Assembly (NCBI RefSeq): GCF_021608185.1
Contig: NZ_JAKIHN010000001.1
Location: 310,001 to 374,000, forward strand
Length of the DNA stretch: 64,000 nt
Origin: Flavobacterium anseongense
Lineage (GTDB): Bacteria > Bacteroidota > Bacteroidia > Flavobacteriales > Flavobacteriaceae
Direction of reading: 5' to 3'
The position numbers were made by a program, and so were the translations under genes. Shown here in pieces: positions 33,508 to 41,670 of this stretch. Under the pieces are notes generated by a model that was given only the letters and a program-made list of their open reading frames with translations, had not been told where the DNA came from and searched no databases. Numbering within the stretch: the stretch's first letter is position 1; each line of letters begins with the position of its first letter.

Positions 33508-34320
33508 ATGGCAAAAAAAAGTACTATTAAGGTAGGGGAAATTAACACCTTTATTGTTACATGGTTGAAGGATTATGCAACAAATGCGAATGTGAATGGT
33601 TTTGTAGTTGGAATTTCAGGTGGAGTTGACTCGGCTGTGACTTCTACGCTTTGTGCTCAAACGGGCTTAACCACTTTATGTGTTGAAATGCCGATCCATC
33701 AGGACAGCACACAAGTGAGCCGCGGAAGGGAACATATTGAGCAATTAAAAAAGCGATTCCCGAATGTAAAAAGTGTTGAAACCAATTTGACTTCGGTATT
33801 TGAAACATTTAAAAAAGAAATGCCAAGCTCAGATAATGAAGTGAAGTTAAATTTGTCTTTAGCCAATACCAGAGCAAGACTGCGTATGACAACCTTATAT
33901 TATTTAGGGGGAATTCACGGTTTACTTGTGGCTGGAACAGGAAATAAAGTAGAAGATTTTGGCGTTGGTTTTTATACCAAATATGGCGATGGCGGAGTTG
34001 ATTTGAGTCCGATTGCGGATTTGATGAAAAGTGATGTTTATGCTTTGGGAGCTTATTTAGAAATTCCCGAATCTATTCAAAATGCAGCACCAACCGATGG
34101 ATTATTTGGCGATTCAAGAACTGACGAAGATCAACTTGGAGCAAGTTATGATGAGTTAGAATGGGCAATGCTTGCGGCGGAAAACAATAAAAACGCTGAA
34201 AATTTCTCCGGAAGAGAAAAAGAAGTTTTTGAAATTTATAAGAAGTTAAACACAATAAACCAACATAAAATGAATCCGATTCCCGTATGTTTAATCCCTT
34301 CTGAATATAAAAAATGTTAA
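33508..34320 (+). CDS. nadE: NAD(+) synthase
   Basis: A 270-residue N-type ATP pyrophosphatase that amidates nicotinic acid adenine dinucleotide to NAD. The PP-loop SGGVDS lies at 37-42 (GFVVGISGGVDSAVT); further motifs are RARLRMTTLYYL, GTGNKVEDFGVGFYTKYGDGGVDLSPI and PTDGLFGDSRTDEDQLG. It lacks the glutaminase domain, so it should use ammonia directly. A LuxR-type regulator gene follows after 74 bases on the same strand. Confidence 0.96.
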   Translation: MAKKSTIKVGEINTFIVTWLKDYATNANVNGFVVGISGGVDSAVTSTLCAQTGLTTLCVEMPIHQDSTQVSRGREHIEQLKKRFPNVKSVETNLTSVFETFKKEMPSSDNEVKLNLSLANTRARLRMTTLYYLGGIHGLLVAGTGNKVEDFGVGFYTKYGDGGVDLSPIADLMKSDVYALGAYLEIPESIQNAAPTDGLFGDSRTDEDQLGASYDELEWAMLAAENNKNAENFSGREKEVFEIYKKLNTINQHKMNPIPVCLIPSEYKKC

Positions 34321-34394
34321 AAATTTTAACATTTTTTCAATATGTTTTCTTACCTTTACTTATAGTTTATTAACTTTTATCAAATACCACAATT

Positions 34395-35024
34395 ATGATA
34401 AATCTATGCGTTGCTGATAACTTTCCGGTTGTTCATTTTGGAATGAAAGCTTATTTTAAGGATCATCCTGAAATAAACGTCGTTTCGAATGTTGGCAATT
34501 TTTTTATGGTTCCGGATGCATTAAGAAACAAAGAAATTGACGTCTTAGTCATCGATTTAGAACTTGAAGGATTAAAGAGTATTTATGAAGTCAAGTCGAT
34601 CATTAAAAATTTCCCAAAAACCAAAGTTGTCGTTTTTAGTAGTTTGTCGGAACACATCTATGCACCAAATGCAATAAAAGCTGGTTGCTCGGGTTATGTT
34701 CACAAGACATCAAAGCTTGAAAATTTAGGAATTGCTATTGTCAAAGTAAGCCAAGGACAAATTATCCTAAATGATGAAATCAAGAAAAGTTTGGCATTGA
34801 TTGCTAAGCAAAACAAATCGGAACGTTTGTATCGCAAACTTTCTAATCGAGAAATCGAAGTGCTGCGTTTTTTAAGCGATGGTAAAAAGAACAACGAGAT
34901 TGCTAAAATTTTAGCGCTTAACGAAAAAACCATCAGTACTTACAAACTTCGTCTGCTGACGAAACTTAATGTAACGAACTTGGTTGACCTTGTCAACAAA
35001 GCTAAAACTTTGGAAATCGTTTAA
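34395..35024 (+). CDS. LuxR-type response regulator
   Basis: A 209-residue protein with a receiver domain (1-~120) and a LuxR/NarL HTH (~145-205, KLSNREIEVLRFLSDGKKNNEIAKIL). In the receiver D54 (VLVIDLELEG) is in the phosphoacceptor place and a Lys lies in YVHKTSK. The N-terminal acidic pair is reduced to one Asp (D8 in VADNF), so phosphorylation may be weak or lost. No histidine kinase is nearby, so the partner is unknown. A related regulator next to nadE is common in Flavobacteria (from memory). Targets cannot be inferred. Confidence 0.88.
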   Translation: MINLCVADNFPVVHFGMKAYFKDHPEINVVSNVGNFFMVPDALRNKEIDVLVIDLELEGLKSIYEVKSIIKNFPKTKVVVFSSLSEHIYAPNAIKAGCSGYVHKTSKLENLGIAIVKVSQGQIILNDEIKKSLALIAKQNKSERLYRKLSNREIEVLRFLSDGKKNNEIAKILALNEKTISTYKLRLLTKLNVTNLVDLVNKAKTLEIV

Positions 35025-35032
35025 AAAAACTG

Positions 35033-35057
35033 AACCTCGCAAGCGCGAGGTTTTTTT
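35033..35057. terminator. Bidirectional terminator between the regulator and dnaG
   Basis: Stem AACCTCGC / GCGAGGTT with a 4-base loop AAGC; a T-run follows on the plus strand and an A-run precedes it, so it serves both convergent genes. It overlaps the dnaG stop codon region. Confidence 0.85.
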
Positions 35058-37035
35058 ATATGTAAGTCGAACGTATTCTTCCTATTTTATTAGTCAGATT
35101 AACTTTCAGTTTATTATAATCGTTGATGGTCGATTTTAGTTCTTCCAAATCATTTTCTTCTTCATTACTGTAACTGTTCATCAAATCCATAATCAATTTA
35201 TTGATTAGATATTCACGAAGTGAAACAATGGTTTCGGAAACATACTGACTCACATTTTGATTTTTCGTTTTAACATAAATGTGTTTAGCTTCCCAATTGT
35301 GAAGCAATTCTCTTTCTTCCGCCATCAATATATCGGTAACCATTTGTGAATGCTCAACAGACAATTGCATCAAATACTGCTCGATGTTGAATTCTTCATT
35401 TTGATTGTAATAGGCAATTAAATCATTGTAGATTTCTTTGAATAAAGGATTTGCCAATTCGACCTCATCCTCCTGCAAACTCAAGTAAATACGTTGATGA
35501 ACTTTAACAGTACTGGTTTCCTTTTCCTCTATCATTTCGCCTTCTTCGTTGGCTTTTAAAATGAAATCATCAAAGTCGGCTTCCTGAGAACCGTAAAGCA
35601 ATAACATTTCAATAATCTTACGTTCTAATTCGTAAACAATGTTGACTTTCTCTTGTGCTGATTGCGTTTCGGTTTTAACAACTTCAAATGCTTTTTGTTC
35701 CTGCTTTAGTTTTTTCCCGGCTTCCGAAATGTCTTTCTGAACCAATTGTGCTAATGTATTGAGAAGCACTTGTTCTGAAATATCCATAATTCGGGATGTT
35801 TCCTGAATATAGATTTCTCGTTTTATTCTATCCGGAATTTTAGAAATACTGACAACCATATCGCGAATCAAATCAGCTTTCTTAATTGGGTCGTTATTGG
35901 CTTCATCCATTAAAAGCGAAGCTTTGAATTGAATGAAATCTTTGGCGTTATTTTCTAAGTACGAAACTAAATCTTCATACGAATTCTTTCTGGCAAAACT
36001 ATCCGGATCATCACCATCAGGAAATGTGCAAACTTTAACGTTCATTCCTTCTTCGAGAATCAAATCAATTCCACGAACCGAAGCGCGAAGTCCGGCAGCA
36101 TCTCCATCAAAAAGAACGGTAATGTTTTTGGTCAATCGGTTGATTAATCGAATTTGGTTCGGAGTCAAGGCAGTTCCCGATGAAGCTACCACATTTTCAA
36201 TTCCGGCCTGATGCAACTGAATCACATCGGTATAACCCTCAACCAAATAGCAATTATTCTGTTTGGCAATAGCTTGCTTAGCATGAAAAATTCCATAAAG
36301 CACTTTACTCTTATGGTAAATATCGCTTTCAGGCGAATTGAGATATTTGGCTGCTTTTTTATCATTAGTCAAAATTCTCCCGCCAAAACCTAAATTTCGT
36401 CCTGATAAACTTTGAATTGGAAACATTACTCTTCCTTTAAATCGGTCGAAATGCTTTCCGTCTTCTTTGAGAATAGTCAGTCCAACTTTTTCAAGATAAT
36501 CCAATTTATAGCCTTTTGCCAACGCTTCTTTGGTAAACGCATCCCAAGTTTCGGGCGAATAACCCAAACCAAATTTGGCGATGGTTTCATTGGTAAAACC
36601 TCTTTCTTTGAAGTACGACAAACCTATTGCCTTTCCTTCTTCTGAATTTAAAAGCGTTTCGTGAAAATACGTTTTGGCAAATTCAGAAACCAAGTACAAG
36701 CTTTCTTTTTCGTTGGCTTCTATTTTATCTTCCTGAGAAACTTCGGTTTCTTCAATTTCGATATTGTATTTATTGGCCAAAAAACGAATCGCTTCCGGAT
36801 ACGTAAAATGCTCGTGTTCCATCAAAAAAGTCACAACACTTCCGCCTTTTCCGGAGCTGAAATCTTTCCAAATTTGTTTCACAGGCGAAACCATGAACGA
36901 AGGCGAACGTTCATCCGAAAACGGACTTAATCCTTTGTAATTGCTACCGGCACGTTTGAGTTGGACAAAATCACCTATGACTTCTTCCACACGTGCGGTT
37001 TCAAAAACTTTATCTATGGTTTCGCGAGTAATCAA
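35056..37035 (-). CDS. dnaG: DNA primase, zinc ligands replaced
   Basis: A 659-residue primase: N-terminal CHC2-type ribbon (~30-75), catalytic core with TOPRIM (YLVEGYTDVIQLHQAG and VLFDGDAAGLRAS near 255-315), and a helicase-binding C-terminal region. The ribbon keeps the fold signature (GLSPFSDERSPSFMVSP, KDFSSGKGG), but all four zinc-ligand places are non-ligands: S37, S40, D58 and S61 instead of Cys, His, Cys, Cys. The rest of the catalytic core is intact, so it should be active. From memory, flavobacterial primases share this loss. Confidence 0.95.
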   Translation of the reverse strand: MITRETIDKVFETARVEEVIGDFVQLKRAGSNYKGLSPFSDERSPSFMVSPVKQIWKDFSSGKGGSVVTFLMEHEHFTYPEAIRFLANKYNIEIEETEVSQEDKIEANEKESLYLVSEFAKTYFHETLLNSEEGKAIGLSYFKERGFTNETIAKFGLGYSPETWDAFTKEALAKGYKLDYLEKVGLTILKEDGKHFDRFKGRVMFPIQSLSGRNLGFGGRILTNDKKAAKYLNSPESDIYHKSKVLYGIFHAKQAIAKQNNCYLVEGYTDVIQLHQAGIENVVASSGTALTPNQIRLINRLTKNITVLFDGDAAGLRASVRGIDLILEEGMNVKVCTFPDGDDPDSFARKNSYEDLVSYLENNAKDFIQFKASLLMDEANNDPIKKADLIRDMVVSISKIPDRIKREIYIQETSRIMDISEQVLLNTLAQLVQKDISEAGKKLKQEQKAFEVVKTETQSAQEKVNIVYELERKIIEMLLLYGSQEADFDDFILKANEEGEMIEEKETSTVKVHQRIYLSLQEDEVELANPLFKEIYNDLIAYYNQNEEFNIEQYLMQLSVEHSQMVTDILMAEERELLHNWEAKHIYVKTKNQNVSQYVSETIVSLREYLINKLIMDLMNSYSNEEENDLEELKSTINDYNKLKVNLTNKIGRIRSTYI

Positions 37036-37087
37036 AGTGAATTGAATGATTTAAAATTTGAAAGATGGTAAAAATACATAAAAATAA

Positions 37088-37119
37088 AAAAAGATGCTCC
37101 ATCGCTGAAACATCTTTTT
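37088..37119 (-). terminator. Terminator after the outer-membrane protein gene
   Basis: Stem AAAAAGATG / CATCTTTTT with a 14-base loop, about 70 bases beyond the stop of the gene at 37186-38244. Confidence 0.6.
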
Positions 37120-37137
37120 GAAGTATAAACTAACCAC

Positions 37138-37174
37138 CCGAGGCGCAGCCGAATTGTATGGAGCGCAGCGGAAT
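37138..37174. repeat. GC-rich dispersed repeat, copy B
   Basis: The reverse strand reads TTCCGCTGCGCTCC, a short AT spacer, then TTCGGCTGCGCCTCGGG, the same layout as copy A at 12285-12323. Confidence 0.5.
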
Positions 37175-37185
37175 AAAAACAAATT

Positions 37186-38244
37186 TTAATTCAAGTCAAA
37201 ACGAACACCAAGTGAAATGTTGTTTTGTTTAACGGCATTGTCTTTAAACAATGGATTTAAATCATATTTTAGATATAAACTTGTTGCGCCATAACCAAGA
37301 TATGTACTCACACCATAGATAAAATCATTCGTATTGAAACCTCCTTTTTCTTTAACTGTTGTATCATGTCCGTCTTCATTGTATTTTAAAATCTGTTTTG
37401 ATTTTACTCTGAATCCGGCGTAACCACCTATTCCAAAACGGACACCTTCATGAGTTCTGAATATTTTTTTACCTTCAGCATTGGTTTTAGTTTTTGTAAA
37501 ATCAAACTCTAAATGTACAGGCAAGGTTACATATACATTTCTGAAACGGGAATCTTTAAGATTTACCGAACTTGTCTCTAGATTGGTTTGGTCACCATTT
37601 ACTACAAATAATCTGTTGTCGGTTGGACGAAGATTATTATACATTACTGAAAATCCGTATTTCAAATGCAGTAAATTATCATTTTTGAAAAGTCTAGTGT
37701 TCGATGTAAATCCCCATTCGTAGAAGTGTGAACCCCAATATCTATAATCAGAATGAGCGACAGCTTTATCTGTAACTAAATTATTAACCCCAGCGGCGAA
37801 CACAAATTGTGTAGTCGTTCTTCTTTCTGATGCATTACGAATAGAATCTTTCCATCTTTTGTATTTTTCAGTGGTTTTGTGTTTTGAAAAAGAGATTACA
37901 ACTCTATCATGATCGTAACTTTCCGCAATTTTTCCGTCTACTTTTTGTTTTACCAGATCTTTTAACTCTTCCTGAGCTTGACCAATTCTTGTTTCAATGT
38001 TTTTGGAGCGTATTTCTGCTAATTCCAATTTCTTTTGGTCTGCCTGCGCTTTTGTAATTACGTTATTTTCCAAGTCTTTGTTTACAGTTTCCAATTCTGC
38101 TTTCAAAGCAGCTTTTTCTTCTTTAGTAATGTTTTCAATTTTGACAGCGATGGCTTTTGCTTTGTCTTCAAAAGTTTCTTGTGCTGATAGTTTACTTGCT
38201 ACCAGGCATGCTGCTACTGCTAAATAAAGGGTAAAATTTCTCAT
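37186..38244 (-). CDS. Outer-membrane beta-barrel protein with N-terminal coiled coil
   Basis: A 352-residue secreted protein: a signal peptide (1-21, ending SKLSAQ), then a charged helical/coiled-coil region at ~25-110 (Lys/Glu/Ala-rich), then an eight-strand-like porin domain (FVFAAGVNNLV, GFTSNTRLF, VYVTLPVHLEF, FGIGGYAGFRVK) ending in aromatic F (LGVRFDLN). The helical segment could bind peptidoglycan or trimerise; this is inference. It is the third gene of the ECF sigma / anti-sigma-like / OMP unit and may be its output. No known family name was recognised beyond PorT/OmpA-barrel-like. Confidence 0.75.
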   Translation of the reverse strand: MRNFTLYLAVAACLVASKLSAQETFEDKAKAIAVKIENITKEEKAALKAELETVNKDLENNVITKAQADQKKLELAEIRSKNIETRIGQAQEELKDLVKQKVDGKIAESYDHDRVVISFSKHKTTEKYKRWKDSIRNASERRTTTQFVFAAGVNNLVTDKAVAHSDYRYWGSHFYEWGFTSNTRLFKNDNLLHLKYGFSVMYNNLRPTDNRLFVVNGDQTNLETSSVNLKDSRFRNVYVTLPVHLEFDFTKTKTNAEGKKIFRTHEGVRFGIGGYAGFRVKSKQILKYNEDGHDTTVKEKGGFNTNDFIYGVSTYLGYGATSLYLKYDLNPLFKDNAVKQNNISLGVRFDLN

Positions 38245-38285
38245 GATGTTTGTGATTTTTTTTGATTAATGATTTTTGTTATTGC

Positions 38286-39032
38286 TTATTCGTTATTTCT
38301 GTTGGCCAAAGCCACTTTTACTTCCTGATAATTTTTGTTTACTTTATTGATTATTTTCTCTCTGAAAGTCAATTCTAATTCACCATCAACCTGATAAAGT
38401 AGGTTTTTGGCGTCTACTTGAAGCATCGATTTACTGTTTACAGATTGTTTAGCTTTTTTGTCTAAACCAGCTAATAAAGCTTCATCTGATTTAATTTCTT
38501 TATTAACGCCACTTATAACTTGATTTCCCGTAATTATTTTGGGCAAATCTTTTAAAGCAACATCTGAACTGTTTTGATACTCAATTTCTTTGTCACGATT
38601 GATAAGAGGATTGTTTGAATGGTTTTGATTGATTGTTGTTTTTTGATTGTTGATTGAAACTCGTTGATTATTGGTTGTCGGTTGTCGGTTGACAGTTGTC
38701 GGTTGATTTGAAAATACAACTTGATTTTCACTCTCTTTTGGAATTTGGAATTTGGAATTTGGGATTTTTACTATAGTATCTTTAGGTGATACAGTAACAA
38801 CATCATCTTTAGGTTGAATTTCGGTCCCATTTTGTGTGAAGAAATACATGCCAACAGTTAGCAAAACCGTGATGCTGGCAGCAATAAACAAAAAGCCAAA
38901 AGGTCGTCTTGTTTTTTTTTCTTCAGCAACCGAAAGCATCGCATCTAATCTGTCCCAAGCCTGAGCTGAAGGCTGAATTTCTCTCGAATTCAACTTTTCT
39001 TTTATCTGATTTTCTAATTTATTCAGTGCCAT
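38286..39032 (-). CDS. Anti-sigma-factor-like membrane protein with internal repeat linker
   Basis: A 248-residue protein: cytoplasmic N-terminus ~1-45, one transmembrane helix (~46-64, FLFIAASITVLLTVGMYFF), and a periplasmic part of low complexity. The N-terminal part resembles small sigma-binding domains but lacks a clear zinc motif. It overlaps the ECF sigma gene by 14 bases, the usual layout for a sigma/anti-sigma pair. Between about residues 108 and 135 it holds 7-residue repeats (QPTTVNR, QPTTNNQ, RVSINNQ type), encoded by a heptanucleotide array at 38631-38707. The role as anti-sigma is inferred from position and topology. Confidence 0.65.
   Translation of the reverse strand: MALNKLENQIKEKLNSREIQPSAQAWDRLDAMLSVAEEKKTRRPFGFLFIAASITVLLTVGMYFFTQNGTEIQPKDDVVTVSPKDTIVKIPNSKFQIPKESENQVVFSNQPTTVNRQPTTNNQRVSINNQKTTINQNHSNNPLINRDKEIEYQNSSDVALKDLPKIITGNQVISGVNKEIKSDEALLAGLDKKAKQSVNSKSMLQVDAKNLLYQVDGELELTFREKIINKVNKNYQEVKVALANRNNE
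38631..38707. repeat. Eleven heptamer words inside the anti-sigma-like gene
   Basis: Eleven consecutive 7-base words (GATTGTT, GATTGAA, GGTTGTC and variants) over 77 bp. 21 bp hold three words, so the protein shows a 7-residue repeat. The first part matches 12204-12227 downstream of rpoD with one mismatch in 24 bases. Confidence 0.85.
38740..38767. repeat. Four heptamer words (GGAATTT) inside the anti-sigma-like gene
   Basis: Three perfect GGAATTT units and one GGGATTT, in register, 32 bp from the previous array; a related AATTTGN array occurs upstream of the O-methyltransferase gene. Confidence 0.8.
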
Positions 39033-39579
39033 TGCTATAATTTTTTAATTTTTTAATATTGTCCTGAAGCATTTTACGTGCGTGAGACAACTGTGATTTG
39101 GATGTTCCTTCGCTTATTCCGAGCATGGTGGAAATTTCCTGATGTTTAAAACCTTCGATACAATAGAGGTTGAAAACCATTTTGTAACCATCCGGTAAAT
39201 TGTCAATCAAAAACTGAATATCTTCTACCGAAAATTGGCTTTCAATATTGTTATGACTTTCTTCGAAATAAGTTTCGTCTTCGATGAATTTTACTTTTTT
39301 CTGAACTCTGATAAAAGAAATACATTCGTTAATCATGATTCTTCTTATCCAACCTTCAAAACTTCCTTTTTGTTCAAAATGTTGAAGGTTGGTAAACACT
39401 TTCATAAAAGCCGTAATCATAATGTCTTCTGCCTGTTGCAAATCTTTGATGTACTGACGGCAGACGCTTAACATTTTTGGAGAAAATTTAGAATATAATC
39501 TATGTTGTGCATGACGGTTATTTTCGACAGCCAATTCGATTAATTCTTTTTCTTCCTGATGTAAATTGATTACTTTCAA
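39019..39579 (-). CDS. ECF-type RNA polymerase sigma factor
   Basis: A 186-residue sigma factor with region 2 (~22-90, AEDIMITAFMKVFTNLQHFEQKGSFEGWIRRIMINECISFIR) and region 4 (~120-175, LPDGYKMVFNLYCIEGFKHQEISTMLGISEGTSKSQLSHARKML). It lacks region 3, as ECF factors do. It overlaps the anti-sigma-like gene. The group is the common Bacteroidetes ECF type, with a membrane partner and often an outer-membrane protein in the same operon. The regulon is unknown. Confidence 0.93.
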   Translation of the reverse strand: MKVINLHQEEKELIELAVENNRHAQHRLYSKFSPKMLSVCRQYIKDLQQAEDIMITAFMKVFTNLQHFEQKGSFEGWIRRIMINECISFIRVQKKVKFIEDETYFEESHNNIESQFSVEDIQFLIDNLPDGYKMVFNLYCIEGFKHQEISTMLGISEGTSKSQLSHARKMLQDNIKKLKNYSNGTE

Positions 39580-39694
39580 AACTATTGGTTAGTGTTCTAT
39601 TAGCATAGACGAGGATGGTTGAAAAATAGTTGCATGACGATTTAAAAAAAATTAAAAAGCCAGTAAAATCAATGCTTTACGAATAAAAATATTT

Positions 39695-40684
39695 TTATTT
39701 TTTTCTTTCGATAACGTAATTTACCATAAGAGAAAGTGCATCTCTATAGTCAGATTGAGGAAATTTTTCAAGAATTTGAAGTGCTTCCTGCTGGAATACT
39801 ACCATTTTTTGTTCGGCGTAAACCAGACCATTTTTGTCTTTTACAAATTGGATAACTTCCTTAACGCGCTTTTTGTCTTTGTTGTGATTTTTAATCGAAT
39901 TGATGCACCAGCTTTTTTCTTTAGGCGAACAATTATTCAAGGCATAAATCAAAGGCAAAGTCATTTTTTGTTCTTTGATGTCTATTCCGGTTGGTTTTCC
40001 AATCGCATCATCCGTATAATCAAACAAATCGTCTTTGATTTGAAATGCCATTCCGATGAGTTCTCCAAACTTTCTCATGGCTTCGACCTGAGCTTCATCT
40101 TCAGAAACCGATTTGGCGCCAAGTGCACAACAGGAAGCAATTAAGGTTGCTGTTTTTTTTCGGATGATTTCATAATAGACTTCTTCCACAATGTCTAAAC
40201 GACGGGCTTTTTCTATTTGAAGTAATTCACCTTCGCTCATTTCCCGCACGGCTACTGATATTATTCGGAGTAAATCGAAATCGCCATTATCAATAGAAAG
40301 CAACAATCCTTTTGACAGTAAATAATCCCCAACAAGAACCGCTATTTTGTTTTTCCACAAAGCATTAATAGAGAAAAATCCGCGACGACGATTGCTATCA
40401 TCCACAACATCATCGTGAACCAAAGTTGCTGTGTGAATTAGTTCGATTACGCTGGCGCCACGATAGGTTCTTTCATTGACTTCATTCTTTTCGGAAAGCA
40501 TTTTGGCAACCAGAAAAACAAACATTGGTCGCATTTGTTTTCCTTTTCGGTTTACGATATAATAGGTAATTCTGTTAAGTAAGGCGATTTTTGAAGTCAT
40601 CGATTCATAGAACTTTTTTTCAAAAAGTTCCATTTCCACTTGAATGGGTTTTTTTATTTGTGAGGTGACGTTCATCGCATTCAA
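39695..40684 (-). CDS. Polyprenyl diphosphate synthase
   Basis: A 329-residue all-helical trans-prenyltransferase. First Asp-rich motif DDVVDDSNRRRG lies near 93-104 and second DDLFD near 217-221, with GKQMRP (~48-53) and KKTATLIASCCALG around 176-189. It condenses IPP onto allylic diphosphates; long-chain (C30-C40, quinone side chain) products are likely for this subfamily, but chain length is not certain. The start may be the ATG at 40684 or the one at 40675 (MNVTSQ). The gene stands alone and is divergent from the lipoprotein gene. Confidence 0.92.
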   Translation of the reverse strand: MNAMNVTSQIKKPIQVEMELFEKKFYESMTSKIALLNRITYYIVNRKGKQMRPMFVFLVAKMLSEKNEVNERTYRGASVIELIHTATLVHDDVVDDSNRRRGFFSINALWKNKIAVLVGDYLLSKGLLLSIDNGDFDLLRIISVAVREMSEGELLQIEKARRLDIVEEVYYEIIRKKTATLIASCCALGAKSVSEDEAQVEAMRKFGELIGMAFQIKDDLFDYTDDAIGKPTGIDIKEQKMTLPLIYALNNCSPKEKSWCINSIKNHNKDKKRVKEVIQFVKDKNGLVYAEQKMVVFQQEALQILEKFPQSDYRDALSLMVNYVIERKK

Positions 40685-40783
40685 AGATACAATAATGCAG
40701 TCGTTTGAAAAATTTTTTTACTTTTGATTAAACCTTTTTTAAGAAAGTAACTCTTACCAACCAAACCATAAAAAAATAGAAAT

Positions 40784-41611
40784 ATGAAAACAACAAAAAT
40801 TATTTTAGGACTGGCATTAGCTTTTTCTATTTTTAGTTGCAGTAAAGATGACAGCAACAGCACATCTGAATTAAGTGAAGCCAAAGTAAGTGCCAATATT
40901 GATATGGCTACTGAAGATGTAGCGAAAATTGTAGAAGATCAATATGCCCTTCAGGTAAATCCTGGTGCGGGGAAAAACAACCTTGAAACACAGGACCTTC
41001 CATCTTGTGCTACAGTTACTGTTGATTTGACAGCTACCACTTGGACCAGAACTGTAGTTTTTGACAACTGTACTTTACCAAACGGAAACGTTTTAGACGG
41101 AACTATTATTGTGAGCGGAAGCTTAAACTTTGATACACCATCACACACTATTAGCTATACTTTTGTTGATTTCCACCACAATAACATTTTAATTGAAGGT
41201 AACAGAACTGTAGTAAGATCTATGCAAAGCACTGCCGCGCAAGGCGCTGTTCATCCTGTAGCTAATATGTCTATCGATATGACGGCAACTTTCCCTAATG
41301 GAAATGTTTACCACAGAGCTGGTAACCGAGTGAGAGAATTAATTGAAGGTTTTGATACACCAATGGTATGGGCTGATAATGTGTTTTCAATTTCCGGAAG
41401 TTGGACAACTACTTTCCCTGCCGGAACTCGAACATCAACCATCACAACACCTTTGAGAGTTAGAGCCAATTGCCCTTATATTGTTCGCGGCGTTGTAGAA
41501 ATTGTTAGAAACGATAATACCGCGGTTTTGGATTATGGAACTGGAGAATGTGATAACCAAGCGACTTTAACCATTAATGGTACAACCACAACAATTACTC
41601 TAGGAAACTAA
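40784..41611 (+). CDS. Lipoprotein of unknown function
   Basis: A 275-residue lipoprotein with lipobox FSC (C19) and the Asp/Ser-rich stretch SKDDSNSTSE after it, the pattern of Bacteroidetes surface lipoproteins. The rest is beta-rich, with three cysteines (SCATVTVDLTA, FDNCTLPNG, GECDNQATL) and strongly patterned Thr. It may be a beta-sandwich. I do not recognise an enzyme motif. It ends at a strong terminator shared with convergent rlmN. Confidence 0.75.
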   Translation: MKTTKIILGLALAFSIFSCSKDDSNSTSELSEAKVSANIDMATEDVAKIVEDQYALQVNPGAGKNNLETQDLPSCATVTVDLTATTWTRTVVFDNCTLPNGNVLDGTIIVSGSLNFDTPSHTISYTFVDFHHNNILIEGNRTVVRSMQSTAAQGAVHPVANMSIDMTATFPNGNVYHRAGNRVRELIEGFDTPMVWADNVFSISGSWTTTFPAGTRTSTITTPLRVRANCPYIVRGVVEIVRNDNTAVLDYGTGECDNQATLTINGTTTTITLGN

Positions 41612-41632
41612 AAAGTAGTTTTTCATCTTACT

Positions 41633-41670
41633 AAAAAGTGCCAAATTTTAATAAAATTTGGCACTTTTTT
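41633..41670. terminator. Bidirectional terminator between the lipoprotein gene and rlmN
   Basis: Perfect stem AAAAAGTGCCAAATTTTA / TAAAATTTGGCACTTTTT with a 1-2 base turn, with A- and T-runs at its ends. It fills the gap exactly up to the rlmN stop codon. Confidence 0.9.

Noticed and set aside
40681..40896. 71-codon minus-strand frame upstream of the polyprenyl synthase
   Set aside because: It overlaps the lipoprotein signal sequence antisense, and its hydrophobicity is the mirror of that coding sequence.
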